A stretch of 64,000 nt of DNA from Panacagrimonas sp041603235 (GTDB lineage: Bacteria; Pseudomonadota; Gammaproteobacteria; Nevskiales; Nevskiaceae), in contig JBFIES010000010.1 of the NCBI GenBank assembly GCA_041603235.1, forward strand, positions 62,001 to 126,000, given 5' to 3'. Under the pieces are notes generated by a model that searched no databases, was not told where the DNA came from, and was given only the letters and a program-made list of their open reading frames with translations. Shown piece after piece: positions 15,810 through 23,708 of the stretch (the stretch's first letter is position 1; every line of letters starts with the position of its first letter). The translations under genes were made by a program, and so were the position numbers.

Positions 15810-17369
15810 TCAGCCGCCCGCGCGCAAGGCCTCAATGTCGGATCGACGCAGGCCCGCACCGCGGCCTTTCAGGTTTCGAGAGTGCGTTTGCTCGAGTTTG
15901 TACAGCTCGTCGGCCAGCGCAGTGTCGTAGTGGTATTTCACCCAGGTTTCGTCGAGATCGCGGAATTTTTCCGAAACCAGCGGAGGTGTGAAATCGCGGA
16001 CCCGCGTATTGAAATCGCTATTACTCATGAAGCCCTGTGAGGTGCGGTAACGATCCACCTTGTCGGGCAGCGTGCTGGTGCCCGGATGCAGACCGCCAAC
16101 ACTACCAACGTAGTCCTTCTCGCCCAGCAGCGAGTAGGAGAACGGCGTGTACACGTGCCGTGCCTGCTGGCCGTGGACCATCATGAAGTAATCCTGCGAC
16201 TGCGAGCTGGGCAACGTCAGTGGGACCAGCATGGCACCGAGCACCTCATTGGCGTACTCGTCATTGAGCAGGCCACGAAACCGGTTGGCCCGCTCATCGA
16301 TCTTCATCCAGTCGTCGATCTCATAACAGCCGGCGAAGTGGGCCATGTCCTTGATGATGGAGTAATAGACCAGTGCCCCGCAGTCCAGCAACTGATCCCG
16401 CGAGTAGCCGGCAAGACGTGTCCATAGACGGGTATTGGCCTCACGCATCTTTTCGGCCAGCGTTTCAAAAGTCTGGGTGAGCTCTTCGCGTGAGCCCATG
16501 CCGACCGGTACGTGAGTATCGGTGAGTGGATCGGAAGTGTAGAGGCCGACGCCGCAGATGTTTTCTGACTTGTACTCAGGCTTGGCCTCAAAGCTGCCCC
16601 AGTCGTCAACCAGATAAAAATGAGTGTCCTTGACGGCGGTGGTGACGGTCAGGCAGTTGTAGGGAACATCGTCTGCGACGCCATCTAGCCAGGGATAGTC
16701 GGATTGCGACAGGTCATAGAAATTGCGGACCAGCATTTCCACGTTGTCGGAAATCTTGTAAGGGCCGTGCGCGGTCATCGATACCCGGCTCTCGCAGGAC
16801 ACCAGAAAGCCGTACTGCGCGGTCGCCGCCATGAACTTGCCCGCGGCGGTGTGCAGGGCGTCTCCAGCCTCGCAGTCGTACATGTCTGCGTGGAAAACCT
16901 GCAGCTTGCGCTCAGGATAAATCTGGCTCCGGTGGCCCGCCTCCCTGGCCGTGATATGACCTTCATTCCGGCGCCAGGAAAGCGAGTAGCGTTTCCAGAA
17001 GTCGAGTACGTAGGCCACGTCTTCGATGCCGTCCTGCGGGCGGATCATGCCCAGATTGATCATGTGCTCGCGCCCGAGCAGGTAGAAGTTAGGCAGGCAC
17101 CAGGCAGACCCGATGGTTTCGATCTTGGCGCTGACATTGCGGACGCGATCTGCGATGCGCTCGGCGGGCATGTGCTTTTCAATCTTTCGCAGCAGCGTTG
17201 GCCAACGATAGAAGGCGTTGATGTAGGACAGCAGGATGTAGGCCGAAACCGGAAACAGCTTGGATTCCTGAACGGTGCGCGTCACGCACAACCAATAAGT
17301 TTCTTCGCCGTGGTTCTGCAGCAGGTTGTTGGTTTCCAGCAAATCCGGATAGGTGAGCTTCTTGGACAT
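15810..17369 (-). CDS. 519-residue protein of unknown function, partner of the PEP mobile-domain protein
   Basis: I do not recognise this protein. It is 519 residues, soluble by composition, rich in Trp, Tyr and His, and without a signal peptide, membrane segment or nucleotide-binding loop that I can see. Notable motifs are LLQNHGEETYWLCVTRTVQESKLFP at the N terminus (given as residues 16-40), FHADMYDCEAGDALH, CESRVSMTAHGPYKISDN, FYLVDDWGSFE, YSIIKDMAHFAGCYEIDDW and MMVHGQQARHVYTPFSY. Many paired acidic/His residues could form a metal or phosphate site. It lies 84 bp downstream of the phosphohistidine-domain gene on the same strand, behind GntR site 3. The pair looks like a split enzyme in which this protein supplies the acceptor site (inference). 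The start ATG at 17369 is the first in frame. Confidence 0.6.
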   Translation of the reverse strand: MSKKLTYPDLLETNNLLQNHGEETYWLCVTRTVQESKLFPVSAYILLSYINAFYRWPTLLRKIEKHMPAERIADRVRNVSAKIETIGSAWCLPNFYLLGREHMINLGMIRPQDGIEDVAYVLDFWKRYSLSWRRNEGHITAREAGHRSQIYPERKLQVFHADMYDCEAGDALHTAAGKFMAATAQYGFLVSCESRVSMTAHGPYKISDNVEMLVRNFYDLSQSDYPWLDGVADDVPYNCLTVTTAVKDTHFYLVDDWGSFEAKPEYKSENICGVGLYTSDPLTDTHVPVGMGSREELTQTFETLAEKMREANTRLWTRLAGYSRDQLLDCGALVYYSIIKDMAHFAGCYEIDDWMKIDERANRFRGLLNDEYANEVLGAMLVPLTLPSSQSQDYFMMVHGQQARHVYTPFSYSLLGEKDYVGSVGGLHPGTSTLPDKVDRYRTSQGFMSNSDFNTRVRDFTPPLVSEKFRDLDETWVKYHYDTALADELYKLEQTHSRNLKGRGAGLRRSDIEALRAGG

Positions 17370-17453
17370 CTTTGGGTTACCTCGTCAGTCCGCGTTAGCG
17401 GGCATTGCCTCAGTGCGAAATGAATTCGTGAAACAGCCTCGGATGCGCTGTTC

Positions 17454-18203
17454 TCAGGCGGCAGGCAGTTTCCAGACACGCACGGTGCATTCCTCGCCGG
17501 TCTGGTACATCTCGCCGGATTTGGCGCGGCCGCTGGTTTCAATCTCGACCCGGTCCCCTTCGCGAATGCCGCTGATCTTGGCGTTCATCACGCAGGGAAT
17601 GCCGTACTCACGGGTCAGAATGCCGAGGTGAGAGCGCACGGTGCCTCCCGCGCAGATCACACCCTTGAACTGCTCCAGCACCGGCGCGGTGAGGGTGCCG
17701 CCGCTGTCGTCGATGATGGCCACCGTATTCTCGGGGACCCCATCGCTCAGGCAGCGCATTACCTGCTCACTGCTGCGGAAATAGCGCGCAATGCCGACCA
17801 GATTGTTCTTGAACGGCACCACGTTGTCGCCCTGACCGCGTTGCTCGCGGCCTTGTTCATCAGCAGGTGCGGTCTGCGCTTCGGGGTGCTCGAACGCAAA
17901 GTCGCCGTCGTCCTGATCATTGGCACCGGCCATGGGCTTGTAGGCGTCGGGTCTCTCCTTGGCCGAGATCATCGCCGATCCGGTGAAGCGATAGCCCATG
18001 CCTAGCAAGCGCTTTTCGATGGCAGCGATATCGTCTGCAGTAATCAAGTCGTAGGCTTTGTCGAAGACAAAGGCGTTCCAGTCTCCGCCGGATTCATCGA
18101 GCCGCTTTCGTACCAGATCCTTGATTGCACTATGGAACGCCTCTACCACCGGTGGGCCTTCGCCATCGGCATATTTGTCCGTATCCACGAAAAGTCTGGC
18201 CAT
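17454..18203 (-). CDS. free-standing PEP-utilizing enzyme mobile (phosphohistidine) domain protein
   Basis: A 249-residue protein. The C-terminal half (about 160-245) is the swivelling phosphohistidine domain of PEP synthase/PPDK: GVICAGGTVRSHLGILTREY followed by GIPCVMNAKI, with the phosphorylatable His192 after Thr188 and Ser191, and a final GDRVEIETSGR. The N-terminal part (1-90) is unassigned. Residues 95-130 form a low-complexity acidic linker. The ATP-grasp nucleotide-binding domain and the PEP-binding barrel are absent, and neither lies in the window. A strong ribosome site (GGAGGAGA) precedes the ATG. It is the first gene of an operon with the 519-residue protein, 35 bp downstream of an exact GntR-type palindrome. 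It may shuttle a phosphoryl group between partner proteins, as in phenylphosphate synthase (analogy only). Confidence 0.8.
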   Translation of the reverse strand: MARLFVDTDKYADGEGPPVVEAFHSAIKDLVRKRLDESGGDWNAFVFDKAYDLITADDIAAIEKRLLGMGYRFTGSAMISAKERPDAYKPMAGANDQDDGDFAFEHPEAQTAPADEQGREQRGQGDNVVPFKNNLVGIARYFRSSEQVMRCLSDGVPENTVAIIDDSGGTLTAPVLEQFKGVICAGGTVRSHLGILTREYGIPCVMNAKISGIREGDRVEIETSGRAKSGEMYQTGEECTVRVWKLPAA

Positions 18204-18237
18204 TTCTCCTCCGTCTGTCTGATGCAGCGAATCGCTC

Positions 18238-18252
18238 GATTGTAGAACAATC
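18238..18252. promoter_or_regulatory. GntR (FadR-subfamily) operator site 3
   Basis: GATTGT-AGA-ACAATC is a perfect inverted repeat containing the TNGTNNNACNA core (18240-18250). It sits 35 bp upstream of the PEP mobile-domain gene (minus strand) and 113 bp before the DUF1295 gene (plus strand), so it could serve both. Confidence 0.72.
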
Positions 18253-18364
18253 CGTGGGCGTCTCTCTCGCGCAGGGGTTTGCCCGTAGCGTCACAAAAGT
18301 TTCACCGTATGGAATCCAAGGACTGCTTCATCACGTAGTGTGGGTTCTGTCTCCGGATGAACGC

Positions 18365-19144
18365 ATGAATCCACTGCACGCTTTCCTGATCTCGATCGCC
18401 ATCGTGTTTGTCGCAAAGACCCTGGCCTGGCTGGTTCAGCTGCGCACGCGTAATGGGGGGCTGGTTGATGCCGTGTGGGCATTCACCCTTGGCGGCCTGG
18501 CGATCTGGTATGCCGCTGTAGGGGATGCGCCCGAGCCTGTGCGCTGGCTGATGGCAGGCATGGGTGGGGCCTGGGGTATTCGACTTGGTGTGCAACTGTT
18601 TCTGCGCAATCTGGGCGCGAAGGAAGACTGGCGCTATGCCAAGTTTCGCCAAGAATGGGGCGACAAGGCTGATCGCAACATGTTCTGGTTTTTCCAGTTC
18701 CAGAATCTCTTTACGCTGATGTTGTCAGCTTCGGCCTTCCTGCCGATCGCGTTTCGAGAAGGCGCCCCACCGCTCTGGTGCATGGTCGCCGCCGTTCTGA
18801 TCTGGATCATCTCGGTGGCAGGCGAGTTGATTGCCGACACCCAGATGGATCGCTTTCGAAAAAATCCGGACAACAAGGGAGAGGTTTGTCGCACCGGTTT
18901 GTGGGGCTGGTCGCGCCATCCGAACTATTTCTTCGAATGCCTGCACTGGCTGGCCTACGTGCCGCTCGCCTGGGGCACGCCCATGTGGTGGCTGAGCCTG
19001 GGCGCACCTTTGGTGATGGCCTTCCTGCTGCTGAAGATGTCCGGTGTTCCGCTGATGGAAGCAGAAATGGCCCGTCGCAAACCGGGCTATGCCGACTACA
19101 TCAAGAATACCTCGCCGCTGATTCCCTGGCCTCCGCGTCTCTGA
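18365..19144 (+). CDS. DUF1295 / steroid 5-alpha-reductase-like membrane protein
   Basis: A 259-residue multi-pass membrane protein with about six hydrophobic segments. The C-terminal signature TGLWGWSRHPNYFFE followed by GYADYIKNTSPLIPW places it in the DUF1295 family, related to steroid 5-alpha-reductases and isoprenylcysteine methyltransferases. The SRHPNY box binds cofactor in relatives. The ATG at 18365 gives an N terminus that starts in the first membrane segment (MNPLHAFLISIAIVF). The gene is followed 40 bp later by a cyclopropane-synthase-like methyltransferase; the pair is common in proteobacteria and probably modifies membrane fatty acids. The substrate is unproven. Confidence 0.85.
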   Translation: MNPLHAFLISIAIVFVAKTLAWLVQLRTRNGGLVDAVWAFTLGGLAIWYAAVGDAPEPVRWLMAGMGGAWGIRLGVQLFLRNLGAKEDWRYAKFRQEWGDKADRNMFWFFQFQNLFTLMLSASAFLPIAFREGAPPLWCMVAAVLIWIISVAGELIADTQMDRFRKNPDNKGEVCRTGLWGWSRHPNYFFECLHWLAYVPLAWGTPMWWLSLGAPLVMAFLLLKMSGVPLMEAEMARRKPGYADYIKNTSPLIPWPPRL

Positions 19145-19184
19145 GCTGGCAAACAGAAAATCCTGGAACTTCCGAACGATCTAT

Positions 19185-20234
19185 ATGGACCTTATTGAGC
19201 TTTGCGAGCGTGGCCTGATTCCCGATGTCCTGACGCGGCGCGGCATGCGCTCCCTCATGGCGGACCGTCTCAGGGACGAAGCCGATGGCGACGGCGAGGC
19301 GCGCTCAAAGCGCTTCAACCGGTTCCTTGAAGAGTTGCGTGCCAGCCCGATTGCGATTGAGACGCCTGCTGCCAATGAGCAGCATTACGAGGTGCCGGCT
19401 GAATTCTTCCACAGGCATCTGGGCGACAAGCTCAAGTATTCCTGCTGCCTGTACCCGCAAGGCAATGAGACTTTGGATCAGGCCGAGGAACTCATGCTCA
19501 ATCTGTACATTGAGCGTCTGGGCGTGCAGGACGGCATGCGCATTCTGGACCTGGGCTGTGGCTGGGGCTCGGTCTCGCTGTGGCTGGCGGGGCGATTCAG
19601 GCAAAGCGAGGTGGTGGGGCTGTCCAACTCGAATGGGCAGCGAGCGTTCATCCTGGAACAGGCGCGTGCGCGGGGCATCAATAACCTGAAAATCATCACC
19701 GGCAATATCGCTGAGTATGAGATGCCGGCCGAACATCTGGGCGAAGGGTTTGACCGAGTCATCTCGATCGAGATGTTTGAGCACATGAAAAACTACGGCC
19801 TGCTGCTCAGGAAGATTTCAGGCTGGATGAAGGCTGATGCAAAGCTGTTCGTCCACATTTTCGTTCACAAGCTCTTGGCCTACCATTTCGAGGACAAGAC
19901 ACAAAGCGACTGGATGACGCGCTACTTCTTCCGAGGCGGCACCATGCCCAGCGAGAATCTGCTGCTCAATTTCCAGGACGATCTTCGGGTGCAAAAGACC
20001 TGGTGGGTGAGCGGGCAGCACTACGAGAAGACCTCCAACCACTGGCTCGCCAATATGGATGCATGCAAGGCTGAAATCATGCCGGTATTCGAGCGGTGCT
20101 ATGGCCAGAAAGATGCCGCCATCTGGTTCCAGCGCTGGCGCATGTTCTACATGGCCGTGGCGGAGCTGTTCGGCTATGACGGTGGCAATCAGTGGGGCGT
20201 GGGGCACTACTTGTTTGACAAGCGGATTGGCTGA
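19185..20234 (+). CDS. SAM-dependent methyltransferase, cyclopropane-fatty-acyl-phospholipid synthase family
   Basis: A 349-residue protein. After an N-terminal helical region comes the family motif ANEQHYEVPAEFF (about residues 62-75). The SAM-binding loop LDLGCGWGSVSLW follows (about 120), then SIEMFEHMKNYG. The C-terminal FQRWRMFYMAVAELFGYDGGNQW is as in CFA-like and plant N-methyltransferase-like members. CFA synthases transfer a methyl from SAM to the double bond of a phospholipid acyl chain. Its shorter N terminus and the missing CFA-specific C-terminal Cys motif suggest a distinct subgroup. It is probably co-transcribed with the DUF1295 gene. Confidence 0.87.
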   Translation: MDLIELCERGLIPDVLTRRGMRSLMADRLRDEADGDGEARSKRFNRFLEELRASPIAIETPAANEQHYEVPAEFFHRHLGDKLKYSCCLYPQGNETLDQAEELMLNLYIERLGVQDGMRILDLGCGWGSVSLWLAGRFRQSEVVGLSNSNGQRAFILEQARARGINNLKIITGNIAEYEMPAEHLGEGFDRVISIEMFEHMKNYGLLLRKISGWMKADAKLFVHIFVHKLLAYHFEDKTQSDWMTRYFFRGGTMPSENLLLNFQDDLRVQKTWWVSGQHYEKTSNHWLANMDACKAEIMPVFERCYGQKDAAIWFQRWRMFYMAVAELFGYDGGNQWGVGHYLFDKRIG

Positions 20235-20701
20235 GGCCTCGCCGCAGATTCCGATGTTGCGCGCTGCAAGTAGCGATAGTGGTTGCTCCTGCACCAGGCT
20301 AGAGATTTAGAAACGCGCAAATGAGACTGATTTGCATGCATTCGCCAGTATGGGCAATTTTTACCTAGGGCGGTTTGGCGATTGAGTGCGGGCAAGTACT
20401 GAATATTGAAACGTTTTCTACTGTTTCATTAGGCGGCAAATTTGGAGTCACCTTTCCTGATTGTTTGCCAGCGGGCGACCAACGCAGTCAGGCCATCCCG
20501 AGTGTGATCATGGGCGATTGTCCGGCTGAGCGGGACAAATCCAACCCGATCCACCATAAATGTCCTGTTAACAGAAAATGTCAGGGGAGCTTGCGCGTGC
20601 CCTGACAAGAGGTATGAGCCGGAGGCGTGCAAGGAGGGTGGAGAACTTCTTGCTTGTATCTTCATACTCCGCAATCAAGCAAGTACGTTGAAGCTCACCC
20701 A
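20235..20701. other. 467-bp intergenic region between the methyltransferase and GGDEF genes
   Basis: No gene is supported here. It contains a small stem (TGAAAC/GTTTCA near 20407-20428) and a clearer hairpin at 20579-20607. The stretch 20330-20440 is AT-richer than its surroundings and may hold the promoter of the GGDEF gene. No riboswitch pattern is recognised. Confidence 0.5.
20579..20607 (+). terminator. 8-bp hairpin upstream of the GGDEF gene
   Basis: TGTCAGGG (20579-20586) pairs exactly with CCCTGACA (20600-20607) around a 13-base loop. There is no U-run. It lies about 95 bp before the GGDEF start, so it may be a leader hairpin or a weak terminator. Confidence 0.4.
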
Positions 20702-21787
20702 ATGAATCGCCGACGATCCGATTTCGGAAAGAATGATCCAAGCGCACGCCCACTTGAGGATGCTGCTGAATCGCCGACGCTCCTTCCCCAGTTCCTGTTC
20801 AGATACCTGGCGCTGGCGTGTGTGTTCACTTATCTGTGGCTTGCAGGGGACACCGGCAATGGTTTGCCGAGCCACTCCTTCATGCTTGCACTGTGCGGTG
20901 TGTATGGCTTGGTCAATTCCCTTGTCATGAGCCTGACGCTGCTATGGCCGCGCCTCCTGCCAAGACAGAGCGGCTATTGGTTTGACTGTGCCTGCTTGTG
21001 TCCCGCCATTGCCTACGACCCTTATTTCAGCTTGCCCGTGATCCCTCTGCTGCTGCAGAGCGTTATCGGCCTGCGCCTCCAGCTGGACGCCAGATCTTTC
21101 AGGAATGCCGTGCTGCTTGCGGTGCTGACAATTGGAGCCGGACTCGGCCTGCGTCTTCAGGCCAGCGCCGGGCTGGATTTACTCGCGATATGGATGGCTC
21201 TGGTCTGTAGCGCGGTGGCTGTATATGCCTGCTCGCAGATTGGTCGTGCTTCGAAGCGAGAGAAGGAGCTTCGGCATTTAGGACAAAGGGACGCGCTGAC
21301 GGGTTTGTTCAACCGGCGCATGTTGTTTGATCGGGGGAGATCGATGTGTGCCGGGCTGCGCGAAGGCGAGACTGCAGTAGTGATCTTTGCCGACATGGAC
21401 AATATGAGAACCTTCAATGACAAGCACGGTCACATTTTCGGCGATAGCGTCATTCAGTTGGCGGGCCACGCTGTCTCCAAGTGCCTGCGAGCCGATGACC
21501 TCGCCGCGCGCTATGGCGGGGACGAGATAGTTGCCACTTTTCGCGGCATTACGGTCAAGGAGGCGCGCGTGATTGCACAGCGCCTGCAGAAGTCCATTGC
21601 CGCGAGCAGTCTCGAAATTTCCGAAACCAAAGTCAGTGTGAGTGTTGGAATGGCCGAGATTTCTGGTCCCAACGCGGATTTTGACTTGGCTCTGAAACGT
21701 GCTGATGCCGCTCTGCATCGCGCCAAAGCGCAGCGTTTCCGGGGCGCAATCACCGCCTCGCTGGCACAGAGTGCGGTGACCAGCTAA
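20702..21787 (+). CDS. membrane-bound GGDEF domain protein (probable diguanylate cyclase)
   Basis: A 361-residue protein. The N-terminal half has about five to six membrane segments (residues about 35-185). The C-terminal GGDEF domain (about 200-355) starts with DALTGLFNRRMLFD, then ADMDNMRTFNDKHGH (metal/substrate Asp and Asn) and RYGGDEIVATFRG. The signature is GGDEI rather than GGDEF. Such domains make cyclic di-GMP from two GTP; whether the Phe-to-Ile change affects activity is unknown. I see no RxxD inhibitory site before the signature. The ATG at 20702 (MNRRRSDFG) is preferred over the frame opening at 20627. It is the first gene before the polysaccharide region and may influence it (inference). 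Confidence 0.85.
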   Translation: MNRRRSDFGKNDPSARPLEDAAESPTLLPQFLFRYLALACVFTYLWLAGDTGNGLPSHSFMLALCGVYGLVNSLVMSLTLLWPRLLPRQSGYWFDCACLCPAIAYDPYFSLPVIPLLLQSVIGLRLQLDARSFRNAVLLAVLTIGAGLGLRLQASAGLDLLAIWMALVCSAVAVYACSQIGRASKREKELRHLGQRDALTGLFNRRMLFDRGRSMCAGLREGETAVVIFADMDNMRTFNDKHGHIFGDSVIQLAGHAVSKCLRADDLAARYGGDEIVATFRGITVKEARVIAQRLQKSIAASSLEISETKVSVSVGMAEISGPNADFDLALKRADAALHRAKAQRFRGAITASLAQSAVTS

Positions 21788-21985
21788 TTGCAGATCTGCT
21801 GATTCGTTTCGCGGTGCTAGGGCTCTCGCAAACGAGCACTGTCGCTGGCGCTTGGCGTGCCCAATAGCGAGAGGATGTTCCGGCATTCGCCGGACTGGAA
21901 CAGGGCGGCGGTCAAATGACATTCATCTGGCCGACTCCGGGGGGCGTTACGATGTGCCTTTATTGCGATTGAACCCTGGGTTTTC

Positions 21986-22738
21986 ATGAAACGAATCATC
22001 TGCTCGCTCGGACTGGTATTTCTACTGTTGTCTGGCGGCGTGTATGCCAAGCAGGAGACTTTCCGTTTCTACGGATATGCCTTTGATCAGAAAGGGGAAA
22101 AATATCTGTATACCGAGGTGCACGAGCAGAACTATATAAACCAGAAGTGGGCTGGCGGCACCATTACCTACTTTTCGCCTGACGGCGCCCAGATGGGGGT
22201 CAAGACCCTGGATTTTTCCGCTGACCCCTTTATTCCGGAATACGATTACCAGCTGCCTGCGCTGGATTATCGAGAAGGTATCGCGAAGGTAGATGGCCAG
22301 CAGGTCGTCATGACCAGGACTGTCGACGGTAAGACCCGGACTGAAACGGTCGAGAACAAGGCGCCGATCAGCGGTGACTCGGGTTTCCATAATTTTATGG
22401 TGGCGCACTTTGCACAGCTCATGGCCGGGGAGACGGTTCCATTCACCTTCATCGCAGCTGGCAATCTGGATACCTTCAAATTTCGGGCACGGCGAATTGA
22501 AGACGGCAGCTTTGAAGGCAAGAAGATGGTCCGCTTCAAAGTAGAGGCCAATTCCCTGCTTCGTCTGGTGGCGCCAGACCTCACCGTGACCTATGACCCG
22601 GAACTCAAGCACCTCAAACAATATGAGGGGCCTTCCAACGTGATCAATCCGGAGACCGAGAAGGTCTACGACACGCGCATTTCTTACTACAGCAAGCCCC
22701 CGCCCGGTGCACCGGCGCAGTTGCCGCCACTTGAATAG
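21986..22738 (+). CDS. periplasmic protein of unknown function (signal peptide)
   Basis: A 250-residue protein with a clear Sec signal peptide (MKRIICSLGLVFLLLSGGVYA, cleaved before KQETF). The mature part alternates short beta strands and looks like a lipid-binding barrel or DUF3108-like fold: ALDYREGIAKVDGQQVV, TFIAAGNLDTFKFRARRIE, FKVEANSLLRLVAPDLTVTYD. I find no catalytic motif. It is preceded by 198 bp without a gene. Function unknown. Confidence 0.6.
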   Translation: MKRIICSLGLVFLLLSGGVYAKQETFRFYGYAFDQKGEKYLYTEVHEQNYINQKWAGGTITYFSPDGAQMGVKTLDFSADPFIPEYDYQLPALDYREGIAKVDGQQVVMTRTVDGKTRTETVENKAPISGDSGFHNFMVAHFAQLMAGETVPFTFIAAGNLDTFKFRARRIEDGSFEGKKMVRFKVEANSLLRLVAPDLTVTYDPELKHLKQYEGPSNVINPETEKVYDTRISYYSKPPPGAPAQLPPLE

Positions 22739-22880
22739 CCCGGCCGGGCGCGTCCGGTGGCCCGAATCCAGCGCGCCAATGCGATAATGCGCGGCTAGCC
22801 TGCAGCTTGGTCCGGATTCGGGGAATCGTTCGCCCGCCTTGCCAAGCTCGCGAACTTGGACAACCAATGCAGATTCATTT

Positions 22881-23708
22881 GTGAACGTACTTATCATCGG
22901 TCGCGGCAAGAGCGGAACAACGGTCATCTCGAAGACCATTCAGCACTCAATGCCAGGCAGTAGTTATCACCTCGAACCCAGCAATATCGGCTATTTCGAA
23001 TCGGTTCCACCCAATCCGGCCGGGCACGTTGCCAAGCTTCTGTTTGATAGCTGGGTGCGCAGGCCGCGTTTGCTCAGTGCCGTCATCAACGGCGAAATGC
23101 CGCTCAAGTTCCAGAAAAAAGTATTCATCGTCCGCGACCCACGTGATGTGTTGATCAGCGAAACCCTGTACTGCGTCTATAACGCCGCGGTTGCCGGCGC
23201 GGACAAGGCTGCTCTGGAAGATCTGAATGATCTGCTCAGGGCCAAAGCGGCAGACCCGCTGCAGGTGGGTTTTGGCGAGATTTTCGACCGCGTGGAGCGC
23301 CTGTTTGCCCCGATGAAGATTCGCGCCGTGGAGATCTATCTTCGCTACGCCCAGTGGCTGGAGAAGACCCGCGACCTGGGTTTCGTGATCCGTTATGAGG
23401 ATTTCATGGCCGGTCAGTTGCAGGATCTGTCGCGTTACCTGCGAATTGGGCCGCTGAGTGACAACCGCGACGTTGGCAAGGAACTGGTCCGCACACGGCG
23501 CTCAGAAGCCTGTGACAACTGGAAACGATGGCTGACCCCGGCAGACGTCGAACGCTTCCAGCCGGAAGTGCGCCGGGTCATGCGACTGCTGGACTACAAG
23601 GACTGGGCGCTGGACCCGGAGCCGGTCATCACCCCGGCAGAGAGTTTCGAGTATGTCTCGCGGATATTTGCTGAGGGGCACAAGATCGCCCAGCGACAAG
23701 GCAAGTGA
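22881..23708 (+). CDS. sulfotransferase-like protein (first copy)
   Basis: The product is about 275 residues. The N-terminal PAPS-binding loop is LIIGRGKSGTTVISKTI, and the 3'-phosphate motif is VFIVRDPRDVLISETL (about residue 90). The C-terminal part is helical. Sulfotransferases move a sulfo group from PAPS to a hydroxyl or amine, here perhaps on a sugar, given the neighbours. The start is uncertain: GTG at 22881 puts the PAPS loop right at the N terminus as usual, while a TTG at 22839 would add 14 residues. The next gene starts four bases before its end (GTGA), so they are coupled. Confidence 0.75.
   Translation: MNVLIIGRGKSGTTVISKTIQHSMPGSSYHLEPSNIGYFESVPPNPAGHVAKLLFDSWVRRPRLLSAVINGEMPLKFQKKVFIVRDPRDVLISETLYCVYNAAVAGADKAALEDLNDLLRAKAADPLQVGFGEIFDRVERLFAPMKIRAVEIYLRYAQWLEKTRDLGFVIRYEDFMAGQLQDLSRYLRIGPLSDNRDVGKELVRTRRSEACDNWKRWLTPADVERFQPEVRRVMRLLDYKDWALDPEPVITPAESFEYVSRIFAEGHKIAQRQGK

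Noticed and set aside
20235..20701. Cyclic-di-GMP riboswitch before the GGDEF gene
   Set aside because: The hairpins present do not have the conserved sequence or layout of either known c-di-GMP riboswitch class.
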